DNA from: Planctomycetota bacterium
GTDB taxonomy: Bacteria; Planctomycetota; UBA1135; GCA-002686595
Direction: 5' to 3'
Assembly (NCBI GenBank): GCA_029259635.1
Contig: JAJDEU010000048.1
Span: 1-46,972, forward strand
DNA: 46,972 nt
Part shown: one piece after another, positions 32,866 through 43,000 of the stretch
How the letters are laid out: each line of letters starts with the position of its first letter
Position numbering within the stretch: position 1 is the first letter of the stretch
Program-made: the position numbers and the translations under genes
Notes under the pieces: generated by a model
Seen by the model: only the letters and a program-made list of their open reading frames with translations
What the model was told of the DNA's origin: nothing
The model's database searches: none

Positions 32866-33082
32866 TTCTCGATGTAGATCGTGAGTTCGCTTAAATATGG
32901 CTGCTTTGAAGGGGTCACGTTATCTCGCGCTTGCAAGCTGGTGCGACAAAGCGGAGCCATCCGGTGAGTTTGTATTCGTAGCCGAGCCGACGTTCCTGGC
33001 ATTACTAACTACTTGAGGGCCTCCCGAGAACCTGATCCATTCTAAACCGCGATCTCGCGCTAGAATCCCCTCGAAGGAGCTG

Positions 33083-33673
33083 TCACTCGCTCGCAGTCTT
33101 CCGCGTGACGAGATGGCCCGTTGCCCAGGTGCGCCAGTTCGAATCGCTTGTTCGAATTGACACGGCTTCTAAGAGCTTCGGCAGCCTTATGTCGTTCCGG
33201 TCTTTCGATAGGATCAGCTTAGCGAGCGCTTGCATCGTCGGGACATGCTCCGGCGACACTTCTAGCGCCGTCTCGTACTCGGTGATGGCTTCCGTGACGC
33301 GCCCTGCGACTTCCAAGGTCAACGCGAGGTTCATTCGCGGATCCGGCGCACCGGGCATGAGTTTCCTCGCCCATTCGAATTCGTTGGCAGCTTCGAACAG
33401 CTTGCCCTGCTCGAGATAGAGGACACCGAGGTTGTTGTGCGCGGGGCCGAAGTAGATGTCGGCCGTCAAGGCTTCGCGAAGAAGACGCTCGGCTTCTTCG
33501 GGTTCGGTGTAGATCAAGTCCGCCGCTTCGTGGTTGCGCTCTTCGGCGAGGAGCGAACTACGCAAACTTTCCGAAACGGGTTGATAGGGACCGTCGGGTG
33601 TCGACGGACTCTTACACGCTCCAAGCGATAGAAGGAGCGGCGCAGCGACAGCGATGACGATTGAATTTTTCAT
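33083..33673 (-). CDS. TPR lipoprotein, possible pilotin for the secretin
   Basis: This 196-aa predicted lipoprotein has a signal ending in lipobox LGAC (Cys20). About three tetratricopeptide repeats follow (about 58-160): APAHNNLG-type and PGAPDPRMNLALTLEVAGRV motifs with regular A/G/L spacing. The C-terminal part (RLPKLLEAVSIRT, WATGHLV) has no known motif. Its ATG overlaps the secretin stop (ATGA). TPR lipoproteins of the PilF/PilW kind are established pilotins that carry secretins to the outer membrane, so this gene may do the same for the adjacent secretin. That role is inferred from type and position. An alternative is a general TPR scaffold lipoprotein. Confidence 0.75.
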   Translation of the reverse strand: MKNSIVIAVAAPLLLSLGACKSPSTPDGPYQPVSESLRSSLLAEERNHEAADLIYTEPEEAERLLREALTADIYFGPAHNNLGVLYLEQGKLFEAANEFEWARKLMPGAPDPRMNLALTLEVAGRVTEAITEYETALEVSPEHVPTMQALAKLILSKDRNDIRLPKLLEAVSIRTSDSNWRTWATGHLVTRKTASE

Positions 33674-35850
33674 CGCATGATCAACGGGCGAACCTCTGGA
33701 GCTCCAGTCTCGATGCCGGCGACATCCAAATCCTGGCGACTGACGTACTTCAAATCCTCGAACAGTTTGTTACGCATCACACTGCAACGCAGGAACACGA
33801 AGAATCGGCTGCGCGAGGTCGAGGTGGACTCGTTGCGAAAGAGGCTGCCAATCAACGGGATATCGCCGAGCAACGGCAGTTTCGACGTGGAGTCGCCCTC
33901 CGTCTCGATCTCCAATCCTCCGATCACCACTGCATATCCATCCGGCACCGTCGCGACGCTTGACAGGCTCGTCTCCTGACGCGGTGGAGGAACGCTTGCG
34001 TCGGCCGACTCTCCGACAAACGCACTCAGGGCAACCGAGTAATCGAGCAAAAGCATATCGCCCTCCGTGATCTGCGGCCGAACTGCAATCGTCGTCCCCG
34101 CATCGAGGGTCCCGCCAAATGACGTGATCGAGGTACTCGTCGACAAACTCGTGCTCGTGTAAGGCGTCTGCAGGATCGAGTTGAGGTTCGCCTGCTCGTT
34201 GTTGTTGACGAGCACTTTTGGAATCGTGAGCGACCGTCCATCGTTCACCGTCGCGAGCGCCCGAATCACGCCACCGAAACTTCCGGGATCCAACACGACC
34301 GACGTGAATCCGGTGCCAGGGACTTGCGCCAACGAAGTGGCGCTCGGATCCGGCGATCCCAAGCCAAACAGGCTCTGCAATCGAAAGAACAGATCGTCGC
34401 GACGAAAGGCCTTTTGAAGCTCGACGCCCAGGTCGAGGGTTTGAGCTTCGGTCAGACTGACGATCATCGCCTCGACGAGAACCTGGGGGCTCTGCAAATC
34501 GAGTTGCGCCACAAGCTCGCCCAACTGATCGAGAACACGCGGGGAACCCACAGCGACAATGCGATTTGTCCCGGTGTCTTGCGTCAGTGTGACTCCCATC
34601 CCGCCCGAATCCGCAGACGACACGACTCGACTCCCACCGACATTGGCTAGCGGGCTTGAGACGCCCTCGACCGGGGCGCTTCCGCCGCCATCGTCCCCCT
34701 CTTCCGTCTCATCCAACAAGCCGCCCTCGTCCAACAGGTCCCGCAGGATGTCGAGCAGCTCGGCCACGTCCCTATGCTTGACAGGATAAGACCTTAGAGC
34801 CCGGCGACTCTCCGCCGGCGTCGCCTCTAATCGCTCTAAGAGCCCCCGTATCTCCTCTTGCTGGCTCCAAGTCGCCGTAACGATCAGAGTTCCCGTCAAT
34901 TCGTCCTGTACCAACTTACCGACTGGCGCTCCCTCCATCCCGCGATCCGCCAACACCGTCTCCTCAATCAGCTGCGCGGTCTCACCCAGACTGAATCGCC
35001 TCGGCCGGTAATGCCCAGTCACCACCGACTCCGCTCGATCAAACTCCTCGAGCAGAGCCTTCCACGAATCTACTTCGCCGGGCGGAGCAACGATCACGAC
35101 GCTCTGCGTATTGAGGTTAGCGAGAAGACTCCCCTCCGCCGGTGCTTTGCCCGCCTTCTCCTGCGCCGTGCTCACGCGCTCGGCCAACGTCGCGAGTGCC
35201 GTGGGGGACAGGTGCTTCACGGCAACACTCTCCACCGCGACATCGCCGCCTGCCTCATCCAACGCATCCACGACCCGCAACGCCTCGGCAACCTGCGGAG
35301 CCAGCCCCGACACGACCACCTGCGATGTGGCCGGAATGGCGTTGACCTCGCTGCCCTGCGAGACGAGCACATTGCGAAGCGCGTCCGACACCGAACTCGG
35401 ATCCGCATTGCGCAGTGTCCGAAGAACTCGGACGTAACCGGCCTTCGCGTCCTCCAGCCCGCCTTCCTCTAACCGCGCTCGATTCGCCGCTTCCGAAAGC
35501 GGAACGATAGAAAGCCCCCGCTCACCGGGGCTCTGCACGCAGGCTAAATCTTGCGCCGTGAGATGACGATTCGTGAGAGCCCAAAGCTCTGCGGTACTCA
35601 ACCCAGGACCCGACCGAATCGTCACGAACCCAAGAACGGATTCCGGCTCGTACTCGAGCGTGATGTCCAATGCATGCACGCAGGTATTGAGAAGCGTGCT
35701 GAGCTCGATCTCTTCCTGATATGCGAACCAAAGAGGCGGTTCCGCCGCCTCAACAGCCTCATTGGCGTCTTGCCCCAGCGCGAATGGCGCCAAGGCAAGA
35801 ACGGCCGAAACCGCGCATGCGAGCCGCAAGGATCTCACCGCGCCCGTCAA
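33670..35850 (-). CDS. GspD-type secretin
   Basis: This is an outer-membrane secretin of the type II/IV secretion superfamily, 726 aa. It has a signal peptide (about 1-26, ending FALGQ). N-terminal ring domains follow (N0-like near 45-105, then KH-like modules at about 135-200, 205-275, 285-350 and 352-470; an acidic linker EETEEGDDGG sits in the last). The secretin domain spans about 475-690, with VPDGYAVVIGGL at 635-646 and then the LPLLGDIPLIGSLFR signature, all diagnostic. The start is probably the TTG directly abutting the upstream stop, although a GTG four codons later also fits. No gspC, E, F, G or pil genes are visible. It sits between a secreted helical protein and a TPR lipoprotein on the same strand. 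Confidence 0.92.
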   Translation of the reverse strand: MTGAVRSLRLACAVSAVLALAPFALGQDANEAVEAAEPPLWFAYQEEIELSTLLNTCVHALDITLEYEPESVLGFVTIRSGPGLSTAELWALTNRHLTAQDLACVQSPGERGLSIVPLSEAANRARLEEGGLEDAKAGYVRVLRTLRNADPSSVSDALRNVLVSQGSEVNAIPATSQVVVSGLAPQVAEALRVVDALDEAGGDVAVESVAVKHLSPTALATLAERVSTAQEKAGKAPAEGSLLANLNTQSVVIVAPPGEVDSWKALLEEFDRAESVVTGHYRPRRFSLGETAQLIEETVLADRGMEGAPVGKLVQDELTGTLIVTATWSQQEEIRGLLERLEATPAESRRALRSYPVKHRDVAELLDILRDLLDEGGLLDETEEGDDGGGSAPVEGVSSPLANVGGSRVVSSADSGGMGVTLTQDTGTNRIVAVGSPRVLDQLGELVAQLDLQSPQVLVEAMIVSLTEAQTLDLGVELQKAFRRDDLFFRLQSLFGLGSPDPSATSLAQVPGTGFTSVVLDPGSFGGVIRALATVNDGRSLTIPKVLVNNNEQANLNSILQTPYTSTSLSTSTSITSFGGTLDAGTTIAVRPQITEGDMLLLDYSVALSAFVGESADASVPPPRQETSLSSVATVPDGYAVVIGGLEIETEGDSTSKLPLLGDIPLIGSLFRNESTSTSRSRFFVFLRCSVMRNKLFEDLKYVSRQDLDVAGIETGAPEVRPLIMR

Positions 35851-36522
35851 CTAGGAGCCCGAAACCGCGCTATCCCAACTTGTCTGGACCGCGCTCCTGT
35901 TGGTGTCATAGGCCGTCTTGGCGGCTGCAACCGCGGAATCACTGCGTTCGGAAAGCAAAAGCGTTACACACGCGGGGCTCGCCGAAATTCCTTCCTCTGC
36001 GCTCACGCGCTCGTTCGTCAGAGCCTCCGACAAGTCGAGCCAGCCCTGATCGGTTCGGTTCTTCACCAAGAACTCGATGGGGAGACCCCAATGATCATTC
36101 GCGCGAACGTTGGCGAGCGCTGTATTTTGCGCAACCGTGAGTCCGTCGACTCCAGCATCGAACAAATCATCAAGCGCTGCTTCTCGATTTGCGCCGGCCG
36201 CATCGAGTAAGGACTGAGCCGTCGCGAGATCGGCAACATCCTGAGCCGTTGCCTTACCGCTTCGAACGAGCTTCTTAAGACTCTCCACGCTCTGTTGCGC
36301 GGCGAGGTAAACGGAGTCTGCATCCGAGAGGGCCGTCGAGTTGCCATCGATGTAATCCTGGACATCGGTAACGACTCCGGCGACTTCGGATGCCGCCACG
36401 CCCGAGGCGGCGAGCGCATCGGGACCCAGGCCGGCCCGCATGAGCGTGTCCGAAAGACCATCGGCTAAGGCAGGGGAGGAAACAGCAACGAGAAAGAGAG
36501 GTGCGAGAACTGCGAGCTTCAT
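35851..36522 (-). CDS. Secreted helical protein of unknown function, secretin operon
   Basis: This 223-aa product has a clear signal peptide (KLAVLAPLFLVAVSSPALA, cut near residue 20) and a mature part that is almost wholly helical and Ala/Asp/Ser-rich. It has segments such as VVTDVQDYIDGNSTALSDADSV and a single cysteine near 184. A GGAGAA lies 6 bases before the ATG. Its stop codon abuts the secretin start with no spacer, so the two are one transcript. The heptad-like spacing resembles periplasmic helical-hairpin proteins, but I do not recognise a family. It could be a substrate or periplasmic partner of the secretin; that is inference from gene order. Confidence 0.7.
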   Translation of the reverse strand: MKLAVLAPLFLVAVSSPALADGLSDTLMRAGLGPDALAASGVAASEVAGVVTDVQDYIDGNSTALSDADSVYLAAQQSVESLKKLVRSGKATAQDVADLATAQSLLDAAGANREAALDDLFDAGVDGLTVAQNTALANVRANDHWGLPIEFLVKNRTDQGWLDLSEALTNERVSAEEGISASPACVTLLLSERSDSAVAAAKTAYDTNRSAVQTSWDSAVSGS

Positions 36523-37073
36523 AGAGATTTCTCCAAGCGGTGACTAATGGCGATAGCGAGTCAGCCTAGCGGGAAATTAGAGGTCGGCAATGACTCGAAT
36601 CGACCGTCGCCAGACCACATCGCAGTCGCGAGGGCGAGACCGGGGGCGCGCAAAAAAACATTGCGAGGACTTATGTCAATCCCAATTGTGAGAGAGGGCC
36701 CGAGGGAAGGGGGTCTGCCGATTCCGGCAAAGCGGAGAGCCGTTTCACTCTCCCAAGGGAACGTTAGGCGCTGCGCTGGGCTCCACAGATGCAGTAAGCG
36801 GGTTCAACTGCCGGGGTTAGAGACCCCAGGCCTCGCGAGTTGGCTCCCGAGCTCTCGATACTGCTCGCCCTCCACCTATCACACATTCGATTGAACCTAA
36901 GTAAGGAAACTGTGAGACCAGACAGGCGCAACTCGTCATCGCTCTAAGTGAGTTTCGCATCCTCCGCCTAAGCTCATTTGCGTTGCGGGTGCATTTTTTC
37001 GGAGTAGTGTCGCGTCGTCGTCCGCTTCCCGTGAGCGGCCGCGCTTTTTCGCTTCCCACCGCCACTTGCTCCC
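36523..37073. other. 551-bp divergent intergenic region
   Basis: No convincing gene is present. It must hold the promoters of the reverse secretin operon and of the forward RHS gene, but I see no good -35/-10 pair, sigma-54 or sigma-28 site. A small hairpin, GGGGT/ACCCC, lies at 36813-36827. T-rich runs lie near 36992-36997 and 37044-37048. Confidence 0.4.
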
Positions 37074-40000
37074 ATGAGTTTCTCGCTCAAGTTCGCGCTC
37101 GGTCTTCTTCTCTCCGCTGCTGCATGCGTCTCGTTCATGACGCTCAAGCCCACGCTTGCTGCGATGCCGCTTGTCGCGAATCCGATCCTCGAGATCGATT
37201 CGAGCAGCCTGACTTCCTACGAAGAAGACTCCGCGACCAATGTCCAGGACGCTCGACCGGACGTTTCGAATCGAGGAGTGAACATCGACGGATCGTTGCG
37301 AGCCGGCGCACCTCTCGGCTGGGCGATAGCGGGCAACCCGTTCGGGGCTCCCGTCTCCGAACCCAACATTTCGGGAATAAGGCTCTCCACGGGCACTTAT
37401 TCGATCAATGACGTGGACTTGGTTCTACCGAATTCCGGCACGATGCCCTTCGTTATTGGCCGGACTTACAACGCTCGCCAGGACGACAGTGGCAGCCACT
37501 TCGACTCGACCCAGTCCTATCAGGGAGTGAACTGGTTTCAGTCGGCCCAGCCCGAAATCGTGCTGTACGACGATCCCAGTGATGCCGACAACGACCTGAT
37601 CTACCTCGTCTACGGAGCGGACCGATTCCTCGAGTTCGATCGCATGGGGACATCCAGTGTGGTGTTCAAGGGAGTGAATGGAGCGGCGGGGATGATCGAG
37701 TACAAGTCGGGCGACGACACCTACGACTTTCACGACCAGAACGGAAATGTCGTTTCGTTCCTCGGCTTTGGGTTTGGTGTGGCCTCCGGTCAATTCTGGA
37801 AGCAAACGAGCCCTAACGCGAGCGTCACCTTTGTCGGAGATAGTTCGTCGGCAAGCACGGCGAGCTCGAGCTATGACGCTGGCGGGCGAATCGCGACGGC
37901 TTACGATCCCGCCGATCGCCGCTATTCGTTTACCTACACGACGGTCGGAGGCGCGGATCGTCTCACCGAGGTCAAAGCCGAAACCAAGACCGGTGGTACC
38001 TGGACCGGAACGCCGACCGGCCTCGCGACCGTCGGCAAGGTCGAGTACGACTACTATGTCGATGCCGATTCCTACGGTGATGACGGCGATTTGAAGCTCG
38101 TCACGATCACGACACCGCTCACCGACTCGGGTGTGGAGAGCGTTCGCAAAAAGTATTACCGCTATTACGACGGTGGCTACAACGCCTCGACGAATCCCGG
38201 CTACGCCCACGCCCTGAAGTACATCGTCGATTTCGAAGGAGCTCGTGCCTACGACTGGGATCAGGATTCCTTGCTCGACGACGATTTCCTGACGGCTTCG
38301 AATTCGAGCTTGGACAACTACTCCAGCGCCTACTTCGAGTACGACTCGTCGCACCGAATCAACGAAGCCTGGATGAACGGCGAGTGCGGTTGCTCGGGCA
38401 CGGGGAACGGGACGCACTACTTTGAGTACGAGTCGAACGGCAGCTACTCCGACGGCAGCGGCTATGACACGGCGTGGATGGGGCGTACGGTCGTCAAGAA
38501 GCCGGACAATTCCTACACGACCGTCTATCACGACGAAGTATTCCAGCCTCTGTCACGTGTTATTACAGACGCAGATCCCGACAACACGAGCCCGGCACCC
38601 GACCGGTGGGTGACGCAGGTCGTGCGAACGTCGGCCGGCTTGGTCAGCGATATTCACACCCCGGCAAACTGCACGGGTTACACGCACAGTTCGGGTGCGA
38701 TCACATCCTCGACTTCCGTTGGTCTAGTGCGGAGCTTCGTGCGCTACGGCAGTTCAACCGTCTATGAGGGCTTCGTCCAAGATCAGACCTGGAAAGAAGG
38801 CACGTCGGGCACCGCCTACATGGATCGCACCTTTGACCTGGGTACAGCCTCGGTGTCCATTGCCTCGGCCGAGACGCTCTATCGGCCCCACGCCACGGCT
38901 CAGTACAGCTACGACGAAGAGACCACCACTTCAAAGACTGGCACTGGCGCGCGGAAGAGAATTCTCACGCCTACTTACCATTCGAGCTCTTTGGCCAGAG
39001 CCAATGACGAAGTCGAAGCTTCGGTCGTAAGTACTGCAAACCACGGAGCTGGCGGTTCAACTGGTGACAAGCGCAATTCGTACCGCGACACGAGCGGACG
39101 AGTCACCTTCTCCAAGGACGGGCTCGGTGTCGTTTCCTATTCCGAGTACACCAATGGTCAATTGACTAAATCGATTCGAGACGCGAACACCACGTCTCTG
39201 AGTCCACCCACCGGCTATTCGACTTCGGCAGGATTCGACCGGGAGACGACCTATACCTACGACGCCCAGGGTCGCTCGGACACGACGACGGCGGACGACG
39301 GACAGGTAACCAAGCGGTACTACTCGAAACTCGCCGACGGGCGATTGGTCTCCCTGGCCTACGCCGACTACGAGGCGTCACCGCTCAAGTTCTATGGGCC
39401 GGTCAGCTACACCGTCGCCAACCATGTCGGCAAAGCGGTCGCGTCTGGAACGATCGCGCTTTCTGGCAATTCGAGCTCCAGCGCGCTCACCGCTCATATC
39501 GACGAAACCGACGCCGATCCGATTACGGCTGTCGATCTCGGGACGATTGCCTCGCTTACGACCAGTCACTATTCAGAGACCGGCGGAACGCTCGAGGAAA
39601 CGCGAAGCTACTTCTCCATCCCGGCTTCCGAACCCGGCACCGACGGCACTCACTACGACCCAATGCTCTACGGCTATGACGATTCCGGTCGTCAATGGCG
39701 AGTCAAAGAGGCACCCGGAACGATTCGCCGCACCGTTTACGACGCGATCGGTCGCGCCGAATCCACATGGATCGGTACCAACGACTCCACTTTCTCGGGT
39801 GGTGAGTCGTCGGGCACCGACGACATGGTCAAGATCAGCTTGACCGAATACGACTCAGGCAATGACGACGGCAACAGTTATGTCACGAAGAGAACGGCAT
39901 TCGTCGAGGACAGCACGACTGATCAGCGCGTGACGGAGTTCACGAACGACGCTCAGGGCCGAACGCTCGTCGTCAAAAATCCGGTTGCTCCTCACAGCTT

Positions 40001-43000
40001 CACAAAATTCGATAATCGCGGCCGCCAAATCGCCACAGGGCTCTTTAGCTCAACCGCCAGCATCAACACGGCGACCGACGACCCGGAAACCGAGACAACG
40101 AACCGCTTGGCTCTCTCGGTCACCAAGTACAACGAGGAAGGCCGCGTGTTCTCGGTCATTCGTCACAAGATCGACGTGTCCGACGGTTCTTCCGACGACA
40201 CATTAGAAGCATCGCTCACCTGGTATGACGCCGCGGGCCGGGTCGTAAAGCGTGACGGAGAACAACTCACCAAGACCCTCTATGACGACCTCGGCCGCGC
40301 GACGCACCAGTTCATTCTGGCTAGCCACGACGACACGACTTATGCCGACAACGACGACGTTACTGGCGACATCGTCTTGGAAGAGCGTCAGACGACCTAC
40401 GACACCGACAACGGTGACGTTCTAATGACGGCGACGATCAGTCGCTCTCACAGCGATACAGATCGAGGGTCCGGCGAAACCGAAGGGCCCTTGGACACCA
40501 ATGCGGATGCAGACGCGCTCGAGTACACGGCGGCCGATCTCGATGGTCGGATTCAGATCACAGCTCACTGGTACGACCGATTCGGTCGGCGCACGGATAC
40601 GGTCAACTACGGAACCAACGGCGGAGTCGATTTCGACCGCGACGGATTGGCCATGCCCGCTCGCTCGGATACAGCGCTTCGGACGACCTATGCGTTCAAC
40701 GACGACGGCGACCTAGAGACGATCACCGATCCGAAGGGTATCGATAGCTATCGCGAAACAGACGCCGCAGGGCGTGTGACGAAAGAGGTCAGCAACTACG
40801 ACTCGTCAGTCAACTCCGGTAATCCGTCAGGTACCGCCGATAACGTGACCGTCAAGTACGAGTTCACCGACGGGCTTCAAACCAAGATCATCGCGGACCT
40901 GCCCTCGGGATCGACAGATCAGGAAACGCTCTACACCTATGGCACGACCAAGGGAACGAGCGCGGGCGACTCAAAGATCAGTACGGGCCACTTGCTTCAA
41001 GAGGTCGAGTATCCCGACTCCGCTAGTGCGAGTGACGTGGTCACCCATGCCTACAACGCGCAGAGCCAAGTGCTCTATAGCAAAGACCAGGCAGGTAATG
41101 TCACCGAGACGGACTATGACGACGGCGGTCGCGAAGAGCATCGTCGAATCACGACCCTTGCATCGGGCTTTGACGGAGCCGTTCGGCGAATCTCGATGGC
41201 CTATACGAGTCGCGGTCAAATCAGCACCGTGACCCAATACGACAACGCGACAGTGGGCAGTGGCTCGGTCGTGGACGAGGTCGCCTATTCCTATGACGGA
41301 TGGAGCAACATCTCGAAGTTCGAGCAAGACCGCAATTCGGCCGTTGGCGCGTCGGGATCGGTAGACGACTACGAGGTCAGCTACACCTACGAGAAGGCTA
41401 GCTCAGGTCGAAACACTATCCGTCGAGCGAGCGCGACGATGCCGTCTGGCAACGTGATCACCTACGAGTACCACTCGGCCAATGGCAATCACGACGACGA
41501 GGCCAGCCGTCTCAGCACGCTTAAGGACGGAACCCTCCGATTGGTGGATTACAGCTATGATGGACTTGGGCAGGTGACGGTGACGGATCACAAGGAACCG
41601 GAGATCATGTGGGATATGGCCAATAGCGGGGGATACGTTCTGGCGGATGTGGATCGCTTTAACCGGGTGACTTCGAATAAGTGGACCCGCTACGCAGTCA
41701 CGGACACGAATCTTTACGACGTAGATATTTCCTACGACCGCAATTCCAACATCACGCTGGTCGAAGACAACGTGCACGTGGGGTTCGATGCGTCCTACAC
41801 GATGGACGATACCGATCGCCTGACGCGAGCTCAGGAGGGAACCTGGGGCGGATCGTCGATCTCGAGCGAGACTCGCGATCAGGAGTGGACGCTCTCCCAC
41901 ACTGGCAACTGGGATGTGGCGAAGTGGGACCTCAATGGCGACGGTGACTTTATTGACACCGACGAGTACGACGACACGCGGTCGCACAACGACGTGAATG
42001 AGTTGACGGCGCGGGATACGGATTCGGACGCCACCAACGATTACACGCACACCTACGACGCCGTCGGGAACATGACGGATGACGGGGAGTCGTTCGAATA
42101 CGAATACGATGCCTTCGGCCGGTTGCGCACGGTGAAGAACCAGTCCAGCACGTTGCTCGCTGAGTACAAGTACAACGGGCTCGGTTTTCAAATCTCCGAG
42201 CACACGGACACGAACGAAAACGGCGTCGTGAACGGCGACGACAAGTGGTTCCACAACGCCTACGACGAGCGCTGGCGGAACCTCGCGACGTTTAGGGAGT
42301 CAGACTCCGACCCTAAAGAAGAGTTCGTGAACCATCAGGCCGGGATAGACGGCACTGGTGGCAGTTCGTATATCAACGCATTAGTTTGCCGATACTTGGA
42401 TGCGAACACTGATTGGCTTGCGGCAGCCGACGGTGTGCTGGAACAGAAGAGATACTACTTCCAGAATTGGCGTGGAGATGTTTCGGCGATCACGGGCGTA
42501 AATGGCGGGCTTTGGGAGTGGGCCAAGTACTCCAGTTATGGAGTGCCATTCGGATTACCCGGAGGCGATACCGATTCAGACGGTGATACCGATGCGACGG
42601 ACGTGACTCAGATTCAAACCTGGATCGATGCATCCACTTACGATGTACGAGGGGATATCGATCTCGACGGAGACGTGGATTCGAGTGACAAGACCGTGGT
42701 GACAAACTACTTCCAGGGGGAAAGTGCGGGGTGGGAGGTGTTGTCGGCAATCGGGGTGCGGCATGGGTATGCCGGGTACAGCTTGGATAAGCAGGGCCTG
42801 TGGCATGTTCGGAATCGTTTGTTTGATTTCGGGCTTGGGCGTTGGTTAATCAGAGATCGCCTCGGCTATGTAGATGGGAAGGGATTGTTTGAAGCTTTTG
42901 GCTCGTCGCCCGTTGGACGCGTTGATCCCGACGGCAATGAGTACATTCAAATTTCTCCAAAGTACGGAACTCATTTCCCGGGAGGTCACTTTGTACCTGG

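Noticed and set aside
33661..35850. Several forward-strand open frames of 60-200 codons opposite the secretin gene
   Set aside because: They are Arg/Ser-rich shadows of a clear secretin coding frame, with no family motif.
36547..36894. 115-codon forward ORF in the intergenic gap before the RHS gene
   Set aside because: There is no ribosome-binding site or protein-like pattern. The composition resembles translated non-coding DNA.
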